DNA of 64,000 bases from Terriglobia bacterium (GCA_009838515.1 VXRL01000094.1:1-64000), one strand, 5' to 3'. Shown: positions 30,222 through 39,153, numbered from the stretch's first letter. Notes: generated from the sequence alone by a model not told the origin. Translations and numbers: made by a program.

Positions 30222-31130
30222 ATGGAAGGCGTGCCAGGAGCAGGCCGCCGAATGGCGAAGCGTGTCCAAGAGCCCAGTGAGAATCCAGTGCCCGCCGCCG
30301 AGGGCGATCCCTCCACGGCTGCGGGGCGCTCCGCATGGGAGCACGTGCTGTTGGCCAGGCATCCGCAGCGGCCACACTCGCTGGACTACATCGCACGCCT
30401 GATCGACGGCTTTTCCGAGATTCACGGGGACCGCGCTTTCGGGGACGATCCCGCGATCGTGTGCGGGTTCGGATCCCTGCGCGGCAAGCAGGTCATGGCC
30501 ATCGGCCAGCAGAAGGGGCGCAAGACGGAAGAGCGCGTTCACCGCAACTTCGGCATGCCGCGCCCGGAGGGATACCGCAAGGCATTGCGCTCGATGAAGC
30601 TTGCGGAGAAATTCGGCCGGCCGATCATTACCCTGCTGGACACGCCGGGGGCTTATCCGGGCAAGGATGCCGAAGAGCGTGGCCAGGCCGAGGCGATCGC
30701 TCGAAACCTCTACGAGATGGCCAGCTTGAAGGTGCCCCTGGTCACGGCGTGCATTGGCGAGGGTGGCAGTGGCGGCGCCCTGGCGTTGGGTATGGGCAAT
30801 CGGGTCTTGATGATGGAGAACGCCGTTTACAGCGTGATCTCGCCCGAGAGCTGCGCGGCCATCGTATGGCGGGACTCCGGCAAGGCTGAGCTGGCGGCGA
30901 ACGCGTTGAAGCTGACGGCCGTGGATCTCAGGGATCTGGGCTTGGTGGACGAGATCATTCGCGAGCCGCAGGATGGCGCTCATGAGGACGTGGACCAAGC
31001 TGCGATTCTGCTCGGCGATGCCTTGGAGCGCAGCCTTGAAGCGCTCGCGGCCCAATCAGCGGACGAGCTAGTCGAGGGTCGCTACGAGAAATTCCGCAGG
31101 ATGGGCTCGTTCTTCGAAAATGTCCAGTGA
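30222..31130 (+). CDS. accA: Acetyl-CoA carboxylase carboxyltransferase subunit alpha
   Basis: RPHSLDYIARLIDGFSEIHGDRAFGDDPAIVCGF, FGMPRPEGYRKALR, LLDTPGAYPGKDAEERGQAEAIARNLYEM, GEGGSGGALALGMGNRVLMMENAVYSVISPE. Confidence 0.96.
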   Translation: MEGVPGAGRRMAKRVQEPSENPVPAAEGDPSTAAGRSAWEHVLLARHPQRPHSLDYIARLIDGFSEIHGDRAFGDDPAIVCGFGSLRGKQVMAIGQQKGRKTEERVHRNFGMPRPEGYRKALRSMKLAEKFGRPIITLLDTPGAYPGKDAEERGQAEAIARNLYEMASLKVPLVTACIGEGGSGGALALGMGNRVLMMENAVYSVISPESCAAIVWRDSGKAELAANALKLTAVDLRDLGLVDEIIREPQDGAHEDVDQAAILLGDALERSLEALAAQSADELVEGRYEKFRRMGSFFENVQ

Positions 31131-31205
31131 CAGCGCAGGGGGCGATGTTGGCGTCGTGGCGACGCTGGGGGCTGGAGTCATGGCGCATTTAGTGGAGGAG
31201 AATCC

Positions 31206-32228
31206 ATGCCGGTAACTGCTCCTACGAAGTTTCTAGCCGCTTGCATGTCGATGCTTGTCTTGGCGGCTGGCCTTTCAGCCCAGGGCGGCACTGAAGCCTT
31301 GCCGAATCCCTATCGCATGGTGGAGGGTTGGGGCGAACTGCCCGAAGGAGCGCTGTGGGGCTCGTCCATCGGGATCATTCCAGACGGTGAGGGAGGGCTG
31401 TGGCTGCACCATCGCTCGGACCCGCCGATTATCAAGCTGGATTCGTCCGGCAAGGCCGTCAAGGCTTTCGGCGAGGGAATGTTCGTGCAGGCCCATGGCT
31501 TCTGCATGGACCAAGATGGCAACCTCTGGGCGGGCGACAGCGGCCCATTCTGGGACGACCCGTCCAAGGCGGGGCGGGGCTATCAGTTCTTCAAGTTCAG
31601 CCAAGACGGCGAGTTGCTCCTGACACTGGGCAAGGCTGGCGTGTCGAGGGCGGGCAAGGACACGTTCATTGCGCCGACCGCCTGTGCGGTGGCGCCGAAC
31701 GGCGACATCATCATTGCCGACGGCCATTTCCCGCGTCCCTCAACCAGCCAGCAGGACGGCGACCGGCTAATGCGCTTCACCAGCGATGGCGAGTATGTCA
31801 ACGAGTGGGGCAAGAAGGGCACTGGACCCAGCGAATTCGATGGTCCGCACGCGCTGGCGTTTGATTCGCGGGGCCGGCTGTTCGTGGCCGACCGCTCCAA
31901 CGACCGCGTCCAGATCTTCGATCAGGACATGAACTTCGTGGATGATTGGCGGCAGTTCGGGCGCCCCAGCGGGATCGCGATCATAGCCGGCGACTTCCTG
32001 TTCGTTTCCGATTCCGAGTCCGGCAAGACCATTGCCGGCGCCGTGCGCAATCCTGGCGGCGAGAACGGAATCCGAATCGGCAGAGCTGGGGACGGGGAGG
32101 TGCTGGTTTTCATCAGCGGGACCGATCCAGAGGGATTGGGGGCGGATGATCTCGGAAACGTCTTTGCCGGACTCACTAGACAGCCCCGCGCGAGCCCGCC
32201 GCTTCTGCAGAGATGGGTGAAGCGGTGA
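31206..32228 (+). CDS. Secreted NHL-repeat/six-bladed beta-propeller (peptidylglycine lyase-like) protein
   Basis: Signal peptide plus NHL-type repeats: FDGPHALAFDSRGRLFVADRSNDRVQIFDQDMNFV. Confidence 0.82.
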   Translation: MPVTAPTKFLAACMSMLVLAAGLSAQGGTEALPNPYRMVEGWGELPEGALWGSSIGIIPDGEGGLWLHHRSDPPIIKLDSSGKAVKAFGEGMFVQAHGFCMDQDGNLWAGDSGPFWDDPSKAGRGYQFFKFSQDGELLLTLGKAGVSRAGKDTFIAPTACAVAPNGDIIIADGHFPRPSTSQQDGDRLMRFTSDGEYVNEWGKKGTGPSEFDGPHALAFDSRGRLFVADRSNDRVQIFDQDMNFVDDWRQFGRPSGIAIIAGDFLFVSDSESGKTIAGAVRNPGGENGIRIGRAGDGEVLVFISGTDPEGLGADDLGNVFAGLTRQPRASPPLLQRWVKR

Positions 32229-32238
32229 GCGGGGTCGG

Positions 32239-33204
32239 TTGATGTCGCTGACATCGTTGCTGCCCCGCATCGCTTCGGAGTCTCGTCGGGCACGGCAGCG
32301 AGCCATGCGGTCGCTATTGGCTCTGGCCTTGCTGGCCTGGACTCCCCTGTTCGGACAGAGCGTTGTCGAGGGCTTGGAGTTGGACCTCGCGCCCCTCGAA
32401 GCGCTTCCGTTCGTCTGCCCGATGGACCCCGATATCAGGTCCGGGAGCGCAGGAGTCTGCTCCCGTTGCGGGATGCAACTCGTCTTCGGCCTGCCCGTGC
32501 CAGCCGAGTACCCGGTCCGATTGACGACTACTCCAGCAGCGGTTCGAGCGGGTGAGCCCGTGGAGTTGGGTTTCGAGGTCTTGCAGCCTGATAACGGGGA
32601 GCGCCAGACCGAATTCGAGCTTGTTCACGAGAAGCTCTTTCACCTGTTTTGGGTGAACCACGACCTTGAGGTGTTCCGGCACGAGCATCCCACGCTTGGC
32701 GACGACGGCATCTTTCGGATCGAAACGACGTTCGACCGACCCGGCGTGTATCGGCTAATGGGCGACTTCTACCCGACCGGCGGGACTCCCCAGATGATTC
32801 CGATGACGTTGACCACGGCGGGATTCGAGGAGCCGTTGGAGATGCTGGCTCCTCGCCTGGCCGCCGATAGAGAGCCCAAGCGCGGCCGCAACGTCAAGGT
32901 CTCTCTGCGCACCGATCCGCCTGAGCCGTTAGCGGGTCTTCTGACGCTGCTGTTTTTTGAGCTCAACACCGCCCGGGGGCTGCAGAAGTACTTGGGCGCA
33001 TGGGCGCACATGCTCGCGGTCAAGGACGATCTGATCACGATGATGCACGGTCACCCCAGCATTGCCGATGGCGGCAAGCTGATCCAGATGAATGTGATCT
33101 TCCCGGAACCGGGCATGTACCGAGTGTGGGTGCAGGTACGGCGCAAGGGGAAGGTCAGCACGCTCCCGTTCACGGTAGAGGTGAGCGGGCTGCCATCGCT
33201 CTGA
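32239..33204 (+). CDS. Secreted heavy-metal-binding-domain (HMBD-like) protein
   Basis: FVCPMDPDIRSGSAGVCSRCGMQLV matches the YxCPMxPxI...CPxCGMxL heavy-metal-binding signature; C-terminal Ig-like region. Probable start 32305 (MRSLLALALLAW). Confidence 0.75.
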   Translation: MMSLTSLLPRIASESRRARQRAMRSLLALALLAWTPLFGQSVVEGLELDLAPLEALPFVCPMDPDIRSGSAGVCSRCGMQLVFGLPVPAEYPVRLTTTPAAVRAGEPVELGFEVLQPDNGERQTEFELVHEKLFHLFWVNHDLEVFRHEHPTLGDDGIFRIETTFDRPGVYRLMGDFYPTGGTPQMIPMTLTTAGFEEPLEMLAPRLAADREPKRGRNVKVSLRTDPPEPLAGLLTLLFFELNTARGLQKYLGAWAHMLAVKDDLITMMHGHPSIADGGKLIQMNVIFPEPGMYRVWVQVRRKGKVSTLPFTVEVSGLPSL

Positions 33205-33333
33205 TCTGCAGCCCTACTCCGCGCGGCCGGCCCAAGCGAACCTAGGCTGGGGGCCTGATACCCGATAGGTGACCCGCAAGGGGAGGGAGGGACCGGACCA
33301 TCGTCGGACGGCCTTGACAGATCCTGATAAATC

Positions 33334-33376
33334 GGAGTGTATTCCGAGTTAGTTGACCTAATTCGGAATACACTCC
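33334..33376. repeat. 43-nt near-perfect inverted repeat upstream of truncated AAA ATPase
   Basis: GGAGTGTATTCCGA-G-TTAG-TTGAC-CTAA-T-TCGGAATACACTCC; 14-bp perfect outer arms plus 4-bp inner arms. Confidence 0.9.
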
Positions 33377-33381
33377 TGCTT

Positions 33382-33480
33382 GTGAGCTACGAGAGAATCC
33401 TCAGCCTGGAACTTCCTCAGGGACAGTCGGCCTTCCTCTGGGGGCCGCGCAAGACAGGAAAGTCCACGCTGCTTCGCTAG
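33382..33480 (+). pseudogene. Truncated AAA ATPase N-terminus (DUF4143-type ATPase-like)
   Basis: VSYERILSLELPQGQSAFLWGPRKTGKSTLLR then stop; contains Walker A GPRKTGKST and lacks the rest of the protein. Confidence 0.75.
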
Positions 33481-33613
33481 CGATTCCGCGAGACACGAGA
33501 GAAGGGATCGACGAAACTGAGGCGCTTCTGGATCCGGACCTTGCTCAGCGGGGAGTCACGCTGGAACAGCGCGAGAGCTTGGTTCTGTTAGCGTTGGTCC
33601 TTGGATCGACAAC

Positions 33614-33853
33614 ATGATCAGGACGCAGATTTCCCTAGACCATGAACTGTACAGTCGAGCCAAGTCGATGGCGAGACGACAGGAGATTTCGCTGGCCGAA
33701 TTGTGTCGGAGGAGCTTGCGCGAAACGGTTTCCCAGGAACCGGTAGACAGGCCATGGATGGCATTCGCCGGAATACTTGACGGAGAGCGGGACGACAGTG
33801 AATCCGTCGATGACGTGGTTTACCGTCACGACATGCCACGAAATCTGGAATAG
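33614..33853 (+). CDS. CopG/ribbon-helix-helix antitoxin-like protein
   Basis: MIRTQISLDHELYSRAKSMARRQEISLAELCRRSLRE. Confidence 0.75.
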   Translation: MIRTQISLDHELYSRAKSMARRQEISLAELCRRSLRETVSQEPVDRPWMAFAGILDGERDDSESVDDVVYRHDMPRNLE

Positions 33854-33924
33854 TGTGCCTCGAGACGGGAATCTACATCGCGCTGCTGGACTGGGACGCT
33901 GCGTTTGGTAGCGGGCTGGCGTAG
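33853..33924 (+). pseudogene. VapC (PIN) toxin N-terminal remnant
   Basis: GTG-initiated VCLETGIYIALLDWDAAFGSGLA followed by stop, directly overlapping the antitoxin stop; resembles a VapC N-terminus (xxLDTxxxIALLD). Confidence 0.55.
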
Positions 33925-33963
33925 GGTGGACGCGGAACCGATCTCTTTACTAACAGGTCCATC

Positions 33964-34221
33964 ATGGCACTCAACATCAAGAACGACGAGACGTGCCTGC
34001 TCGCCCGCGAATTGGCTCGACTGACCGGCGAGACCATGACGGGTGCGATCACCGTTGCGCTGCGCGAACGCTTAGAGCGTGAGCGGCATCGCCGCCGTGC
34101 AGACGCTTTAGCCGGCGAGCTTCATGCGATCGGACAGCGCTGCGCCAGCATATTGAAGCCAGGGCCTTCAGCCGTGGAACATGGCGAGTTGCTCTATGAC
34201 GAGAGAGGATTGCCTAAGTGA
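33964..34221 (+). CDS. VapB-family (PSK type) antitoxin
   Basis: MALNIKNDETCLLARELARLTGETMTGAITVALRERLERER. Confidence 0.82.
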   Translation: MALNIKNDETCLLARELARLTGETMTGAITVALRERLERERHRRRADALAGELHAIGQRCASILKPGPSAVEHGELLYDERGLPK

Positions 34222-34256
34222 TCTTCGATTCGTCCGCTATCCTCGCCGTCGTCGTC
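34218..34256 (+). pseudogene. VapC N-terminal remnant
   Basis: GTG overlapping the vapB stop encodes VIFDSSAILAVVV, a canonical VapC start, then loses PIN-like sequence. Confidence 0.7.
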
Positions 34257-34370
34257 CTACCCAGATCTTGCACGTCTATCACCTTTGCTCCTTGGGCCAA
34301 GCTAGTCTGGCCGGGGGGTGAGTTCATTAGTAGATCGATGTAGCTGTGTTCATCCACGGTGCCTCTCGCC

Positions 34371-34451
34371 ATGGAACTGAACATCCGCGAATCGCGCAAG
34401 CCGGCACGCGCAGCTGATCTGAATTGCTTTTTTATCGCGGATACGCTATAA
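34371..34451 (+). pseudogene. Possible third VapB antitoxin fragment
   Basis: MELNIRESRKPARAADLNCFFIADTL then stop; resembles MALNIKNDETCLLARELA of the upstream antitoxin. Confidence 0.35.
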
Positions 34452-34459
34452 ACCAATGG

Positions 34460-34777
34460 TTGGAATGGTCGGTTGAAACTGTCGTCGCATCCGATGCCGA
34501 AATCGCAGCGTTACCAACCAAGCTTCGGGCTCGGTTGGTCCGCCTGCTGGAAATGGTTGAGAATGTCGGCCTCGAACAGCTTCGCGAGCCTCATGTCAGG
34601 CATCTGGAGGGAAAGCTCTGGGAGTTGCGGGCGAAGTCGCGAGATGGGATCGCCAGAGGGATCTACGTGACCGTCACGGGACGGCGCGTCATAGTTCTCC
34701 ATGTATTCGTCAAGACATCGCGGCGCACGCCGCGGCAAGCGTTAGCGACGGCCAAGGAGCGAATGAAGCAGGTGTAA
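34460..34777 (+). CDS. HigB/RelE-like toxin (phage Gp49-like family)
   Basis: LREPHVRHLEGKLWELRAKSRDGIARGIYVTVTGRRVIVLHVFVKTSRRTPRQALATAKERM; TTG start inferred at LEWSVETV. Confidence 0.85.
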   Translation: MEWSVETVVASDAEIAALPTKLRARLVRLLEMVENVGLEQLREPHVRHLEGKLWELRAKSRDGIARGIYVTVTGRRVIVLHVFVKTSRRTPRQALATAKERMKQV

Positions 34778-34778
34778 C

Positions 34779-35063
34779 ATGGCGAAATTGAAGGATCTGA
34801 AAGAGCGTTTCATGAAAGACCCGGCGTTCCGTGAGGAATACGCGCGGGCAGACGAAGAGTATGCGTTGGTGGAGGCAATGGTCCATGCCCGCACGGCCGC
34901 GAAGTTGACACAAGCCGAACTGGCAGCGCGTATCGGCACTACACAGTCGGCGATTGCAAGGCTGGAGGGAGGCAGGCTTTCGCCGTCGGTCCGGACCCTG
35001 CGCCGGTATGCCGAAGCAACAGGTATGCGGCTGACGTTCGGATTTGAGCGCGCCGACGGTTGA
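34779..35063 (+). CDS. HigA-like XRE family antitoxin
   Basis: KLTQAELAARIGTTQSAIARLEGGRLSPSVRTLRRYAEATGMRLTFGFE; one base downstream of the toxin. Confidence 0.88.
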   Translation: MAKLKDLKERFMKDPAFREEYARADEEYALVEAMVHARTAAKLTQAELAARIGTTQSAIARLEGGRLSPSVRTLRRYAEATGMRLTFGFERADG

Positions 35064-35193
35064 GCGCTCGCACGTACGCGTGCCCCCGTCGGAAGCCTGC
35101 TATCGAGCAACGGATTCGACCTTAGCGGCTATCGGTATCAGGATTCGCCGGCTAGGTTGCTAGCCGACGTATTGATCGCGCCTGCAGAGACAG

Positions 35194-36921
35194 TTACTCG
35201 ACGTATTTCTCTCCCAACCATTCCGGCACGCGCTGGTCGTATCGCAGTTTGGTGCGCTGTGCGAACGCTCCTTCAAAACACGAGTCGAGATCCGGGTCCA
35301 ATGGTAGGACGCCTGGCAAGCTGGACGCAGCCTCAAGCTCGAACCGCTTTCGAATTAGAGGACTTGACGACCCGTACGCCGCCTCCCACCAAGACATGAT
35401 GCGGTCGCGTGCGGCCAGCATAAGCGTCGCGCTTGGCAACTTCGCTCGCTTCTCGTTCTGGTTCACCGACCGATTGGCGGGCATGAGATTCCAGAGGTCG
35501 GAGCACGGCCAAGCCGACCAAGGAAAGCAGTGGTCGAGGTCTAGCGACCTTGTTGAGAGTCTCTTGCCGCTCCAGACGCAATAGAGCTTGCTGGACTCCA
35601 GCAGATCTCGCGCCTGCCGCTTGGCGACCCCAACGTCTCGCGTGGGGTCGGACCATATCATCGCTGCGGCCGCGCGATCCCTTGGCAACTCTCGGCCCTG
35701 TGTTTCTGCGTACCGCTGCATGAGTCGGATCCACTCCTCGACTAGCGCTGGCTCGATCCAGACTGCAAACCGTTGCACGGCCTGCCAGATTCTCCATGGA
35801 ACGAGCATCTCGCCGAAACTGCGCAGGTACGGTTCGTCGATGACATTGGGCGTTAGCCCCCGAGGGAGCCTTGGGGTGTGGTTCACCGGGAGGATCGGAG
35901 TCCCATCCGGAAACGTCATGTAGTGGGCGGGCATGGTCCGGATCGTTCCGGCCGCATCGCGGAGAGCCCCGTGGAGAGCCGCTGAGTCGGCTGGGCCAAG
36001 GCGAATTCCCACTCTCATATCTAGGTGAGAGAATGCCATGAGGCTGCAAAAATCTTCGCGTGCGAATCCGATGTGAACTCCTCCGCGGACATTCTTCGGA
36101 TTCTGTGGGAAGTCAGCTGCGAGCAGTGGCTTGTAGAGCCTCAGCCACGTCAGCGCGACCAGCCCGAGCGGAATCGAGACTTTGTCGTCGTCGGTGAGCC
36201 GCACGAGCCCGGCGGAGCCATCAGCGATGCGGCAAATCGACCGCAGCAGGCCGAGCTTGTAGGTCGAGCTTTTGTCGTCGTTCAGAATCACGTGCCGGAG
36301 CAGGGGCAGCGCGCCTGTTCCGTCGTCCGGAAACCGCAGAACGTAGTTCTTCCACCGGACCCCGTCGCGGCCCAACAGATCCTCGCGCTCCACTGCACGA
36401 TGGACAATCGTCCCGTGCTTCTTCGCTAGCGACTCGATTTCTGAACTGTCCACGCCGTACATCCCGCGCTCGGGTTCTTCGGGACCGATCCGCAGAGAGA
36501 GGGCAATGATGCCACCTGGCCGAAGAAGGTTGACAAGCTTGCGAAAGGCTCTGGGACGCTGCCCCGGAGGGACGTGCATCCATACTCCGCTGAGCAGGAT
36601 GACGTCGAACGAAAGCCCCGATCGCACCGCGTAGTCCAGCTTGGGAAGCGAGTCGTGGACCCAGCGCACCGAGGGGGAGGGATGTAGCTCCGTAGCCAGT
36701 AGCCGCATCGATTTGGAGGGTTCGACGGCGAACACCTCGTAGCCCTTTGCGGCGAGCCAGGCGGCGTCGCGCCCGGATCCGGCGCCGACATCTAGGACGA
36801 GCGCCGGCGGTTCGGGCAGCAGGTCGGTCACCCAGTCGTACAGGGATTCTGGGTCCACGGATTCGTATCGTGATGCGACCGTGCTTGCGTGTTTGTCGTA
36901 CCAAGCGACAGGATCTTTCAT
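35194..36921 (-). CDS. Class I SAM-dependent methyltransferase fused to a C-terminal HNH endonuclease-like domain
   Basis: Start placed at MKDPVAWYDKHASTVASRYESVD; SAM motif ALVLDVGAGSGRDAAWLAAKGYEVFAVEPSKSM; C-terminal LDLDHCFPWSAWPCSDLWNLMPANRSVNQNEKRAKLPS HNH-like motif. Confidence 0.82.
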   Translation of the reverse strand: MKDPVAWYDKHASTVASRYESVDPESLYDWVTDLLPEPPALVLDVGAGSGRDAAWLAAKGYEVFAVEPSKSMRLLATELHPSPSVRWVHDSLPKLDYAVRSGLSFDVILLSGVWMHVPPGQRPRAFRKLVNLLRPGGIIALSLRIGPEEPERGMYGVDSSEIESLAKKHGTIVHRAVEREDLLGRDGVRWKNYVLRFPDDGTGALPLLRHVILNDDKSSTYKLGLLRSICRIADGSAGLVRLTDDDKVSIPLGLVALTWLRLYKPLLAADFPQNPKNVRGGVHIGFAREDFCSLMAFSHLDMRVGIRLGPADSAALHGALRDAAGTIRTMPAHYMTFPDGTPILPVNHTPRLPRGLTPNVIDEPYLRSFGEMLVPWRIWQAVQRFAVWIEPALVEEWIRLMQRYAETQGRELPRDRAAAAMIWSDPTRDVGVAKRQARDLLESSKLYCVWSGKRLSTRSLDLDHCFPWSAWPCSDLWNLMPANRSVNQNEKRAKLPSATLMLAARDRIMSWWEAAYGSSSPLIRKRFELEAASSLPGVLPLDPDLDSCFEGAFAQRTKLRYDQRVPEWLGEKYVE

Positions 36922-37236
36922 GGCGCTGCGCCCGAAACTGCGGTATTGGCTGAATACGGCTTCCGTGCTAGGCGCGCTGGTGGTCGCTCCAGAAGCCAGC
37001 CGCCTCGCAAGCGATTTTCGCGCAAACGGAGCCCCCACTGCATCGCACCACTAGAAACACGATGGTTGCAACGGAAACCGGGGCGGACTGTGAACAGCCA
37101 ATCGGCTGCCATTCCCGGGTCCGGTCGGTTCAGTGACCGGGATTCTCGAAGGAATTGCAGCACGTAGTGGCTGGCCAAGGCCAATTCATCCCGCTCGCCG
37201 CCTTCCTGCCGTGCCGCTTGGACTATCTCAGGAACC

Positions 37237-37749
37237 CTATAGCTGGCTATGCTCAGCTAGAACCAAGTGTCCAAGCGTTCTGTCGTGCCATCTCCTTGTG
37301 TATGCCTCTCGTAGCGATGGGTTTGGGCGATGGCCGACATCGTCGAGCAATCGTTCCAATGAGACCAGTCTGGTGCGGAATCCGAGTCGAATTCCGAAGC
37401 GTAGACTCGCCTTGTCTGGACCGCACAGTATCCAGGAATCGTCACGATGAGCTGCGTGCGCCCAAAGCGAAGCCTCGCCCTTATCGAGGGCGATATCGGG
37501 TACTCGCACGGCCAACTCGGCTCGCGCGCGGTCTGTGACGCGATGTACCGCTGCCAATGACTTACGCAACTCGGCCCCATCGATCCGCCGTTCCGGCCGC
37601 CGCCGTTGCTTGCCAGCTTGTGTTTCCGCTACGCAATCTTCGACAGTCTGAACCCGGTACCCGCCCGCGAGTGCGCGTCAAGAGCCTGTGCGGTGAGATT
37701 CCAAGATGACATTCGTATCGATGAGTAGTGGGCCATGATGTCGCGCCAT
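37237..37749 (-). pseudogene. PIN-like toxin gene interrupted by one in-frame TGA
   Basis: Continuous 171-codon frame: MARHHGPLLIDTNVILESHRTGS*RALAGGYRVQTVEDCVAETQAGKQRRRPERRIDGAELRKSLAA...; TGA at 37678-37680; starts 7 nt after the XRE-ImmA/IrrE stop. Confidence 0.75.
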
Positions 37750-37755
37750 CGCAAG

Positions 37756-38862
37756 TCACAGGTCGACCGGCCGCGCGACTCCATTCGCCACGAACAGATC
37801 GGCCATATCTTCAATGGCGAGGCCGAGCAAGGCGGCTAGTCGGCGGACGGAGACATAACCCGCTTCGATAGCCAAAGCGAGGATCTCGACAAATCGTCTT
37901 GAGAACAGCGCAGGTGTTGCGCCACCGACCACCTGGTGCCCGTTGTTGAGCAGCGCATCCTCGGGCAGCGAGCGGGCCACGGCAAGCTTCAGTTCCCCGA
38001 GCGAGACGAGCCGCCACCGCAGGGCGGAGGAGGTCACTCGAAGTTCGTCTGCCACAGCGTTCAGCTGTGCTATCAGATCCTTCCCGGGCAGGCTAGCCCA
38101 ACCGGCCGTTTGTTCAAGCGTCGAAGCCGGCATTAGAACTGCCGCTGCGAAATTGTTAGCGAGTTGTTCAACTCGGTTGCCGCCGGTTTCCCGGATCTCC
38201 TCGGAACGTTCCGGCGGCATGGCGTCCCACGTCAGGATGTGGAATAACTCGTGCGCAAGACCGAAATTGCGCCGGCCTTCGACCTCTCGACGTTGGATTA
38301 TGACTGTGTCCAATTCCGGCAACCGGCAAGCCGCGCCAGAGATGCCTTGCTGGGCATCAACCATCAGAACCAAGATGCCCAGTTCACGCTCCATGACTTC
38401 GATCAACCCCGTTGCAGGTACCTCCCCAAGGTTGAACTCCGTGACGAATCGCTCCCCAGCCGCCATGGCATCCTCGAAACGCGAGTTGCGGGTAAGCCCT
38501 AGCGCCCGGCGCATGAGCGGCAAGTCGCGCCCGACTTGCGGCGCCAGTGCACGGTACGCCGCGATCCACCGACCGGCGTCGCGTTCGTAGTCTTCGAGTT
38601 GGTCTACTTGGACACCTGTATGCCGCCATGAGAAGCGGCCTTCGCCGACGAGTTGAAACGGATCGGTGAAGTATTCAAGCGGTGCGCCCAGCCTTTCGAC
38701 TGCTAGCATCAATTCCGTCGCTGTCATGCGGCGTGTGCCGGTCTCGATCGCCGAAACGGTTTGGCGGTCCTTGAATCCGAACAGCTGAGCAAGATCATCT
38801 TGGGAGAGCCCCTGCTCTACGCGCATCGCCTTGAGGCGCACTCCTATCAGGTGCGTATCCAT
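37756..38862 (-). CDS. XRE-family HTH + ImmA/IrrE metallopeptidase-domain protein (putative antitoxin)
   Basis: HTH LKAMRVEQGLSQDDLAQLFGFKDRQTVSAIETGTRRMT; ImmA/IrrE motif RRNFGLAHELFHILTWDAMP with HEXXH-like HELFH. Confidence 0.88.
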   Translation of the reverse strand: MDTHLIGVRLKAMRVEQGLSQDDLAQLFGFKDRQTVSAIETGTRRMTATELMLAVERLGAPLEYFTDPFQLVGEGRFSWRHTGVQVDQLEDYERDAGRWIAAYRALAPQVGRDLPLMRRALGLTRNSRFEDAMAAGERFVTEFNLGEVPATGLIEVMERELGILVLMVDAQQGISGAACRLPELDTVIIQRREVEGRRNFGLAHELFHILTWDAMPPERSEEIRETGGNRVEQLANNFAAAVLMPASTLEQTAGWASLPGKDLIAQLNAVADELRVTSSALRWRLVSLGELKLAVARSLPEDALLNNGHQVVGGATPALFSRRFVEILALAIEAGYVSVRRLAALLGLAIEDMADLFVANGVARPVDL

Positions 38863-38888
38863 CACTACCTGTCCTAGTGTAATTATCA

Positions 38889-38908
38889 TTGCACATTTCT
38901 ATTTGCAA
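38889..38908. promoter_or_regulatory. Candidate autoregulatory operator TTGCA-N10-TGCAA
   Basis: Inverted repeat upstream of the XRE-ImmA/IrrE gene, with a further GTGCAAA half-site at about 38917. Confidence 0.35.
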
Positions 38909-39153
38909 GAATTCCGTGCAAACTGTCTTTCGCGGAGAATCTCCATCCTTGTCTCTTGATTGCAAGATCGGACGAGGCTAGAACGGCGTTTGATTCCGAT
39001 CAGCGCACCGATGATCGGAAGCACGGGAGGTGCTTGGAACTGCTTGGCGGGGCCTTGGGCGAGTCAGGCTACAGCGGTCGGCCGGAGGCTAGGAGATGCC
39101 CGAGGTGAATCTGCTGCATCTGGGACTCGTGACGAGTTCCCGGGAATCTAAGA

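Noticed and set aside
37678-37680. TGA in the PIN-like frame as a selenocysteine codon
   Set aside because: No selenoprotein context or obvious SECIS stem seen; a Trp-to-stop mutation is simpler
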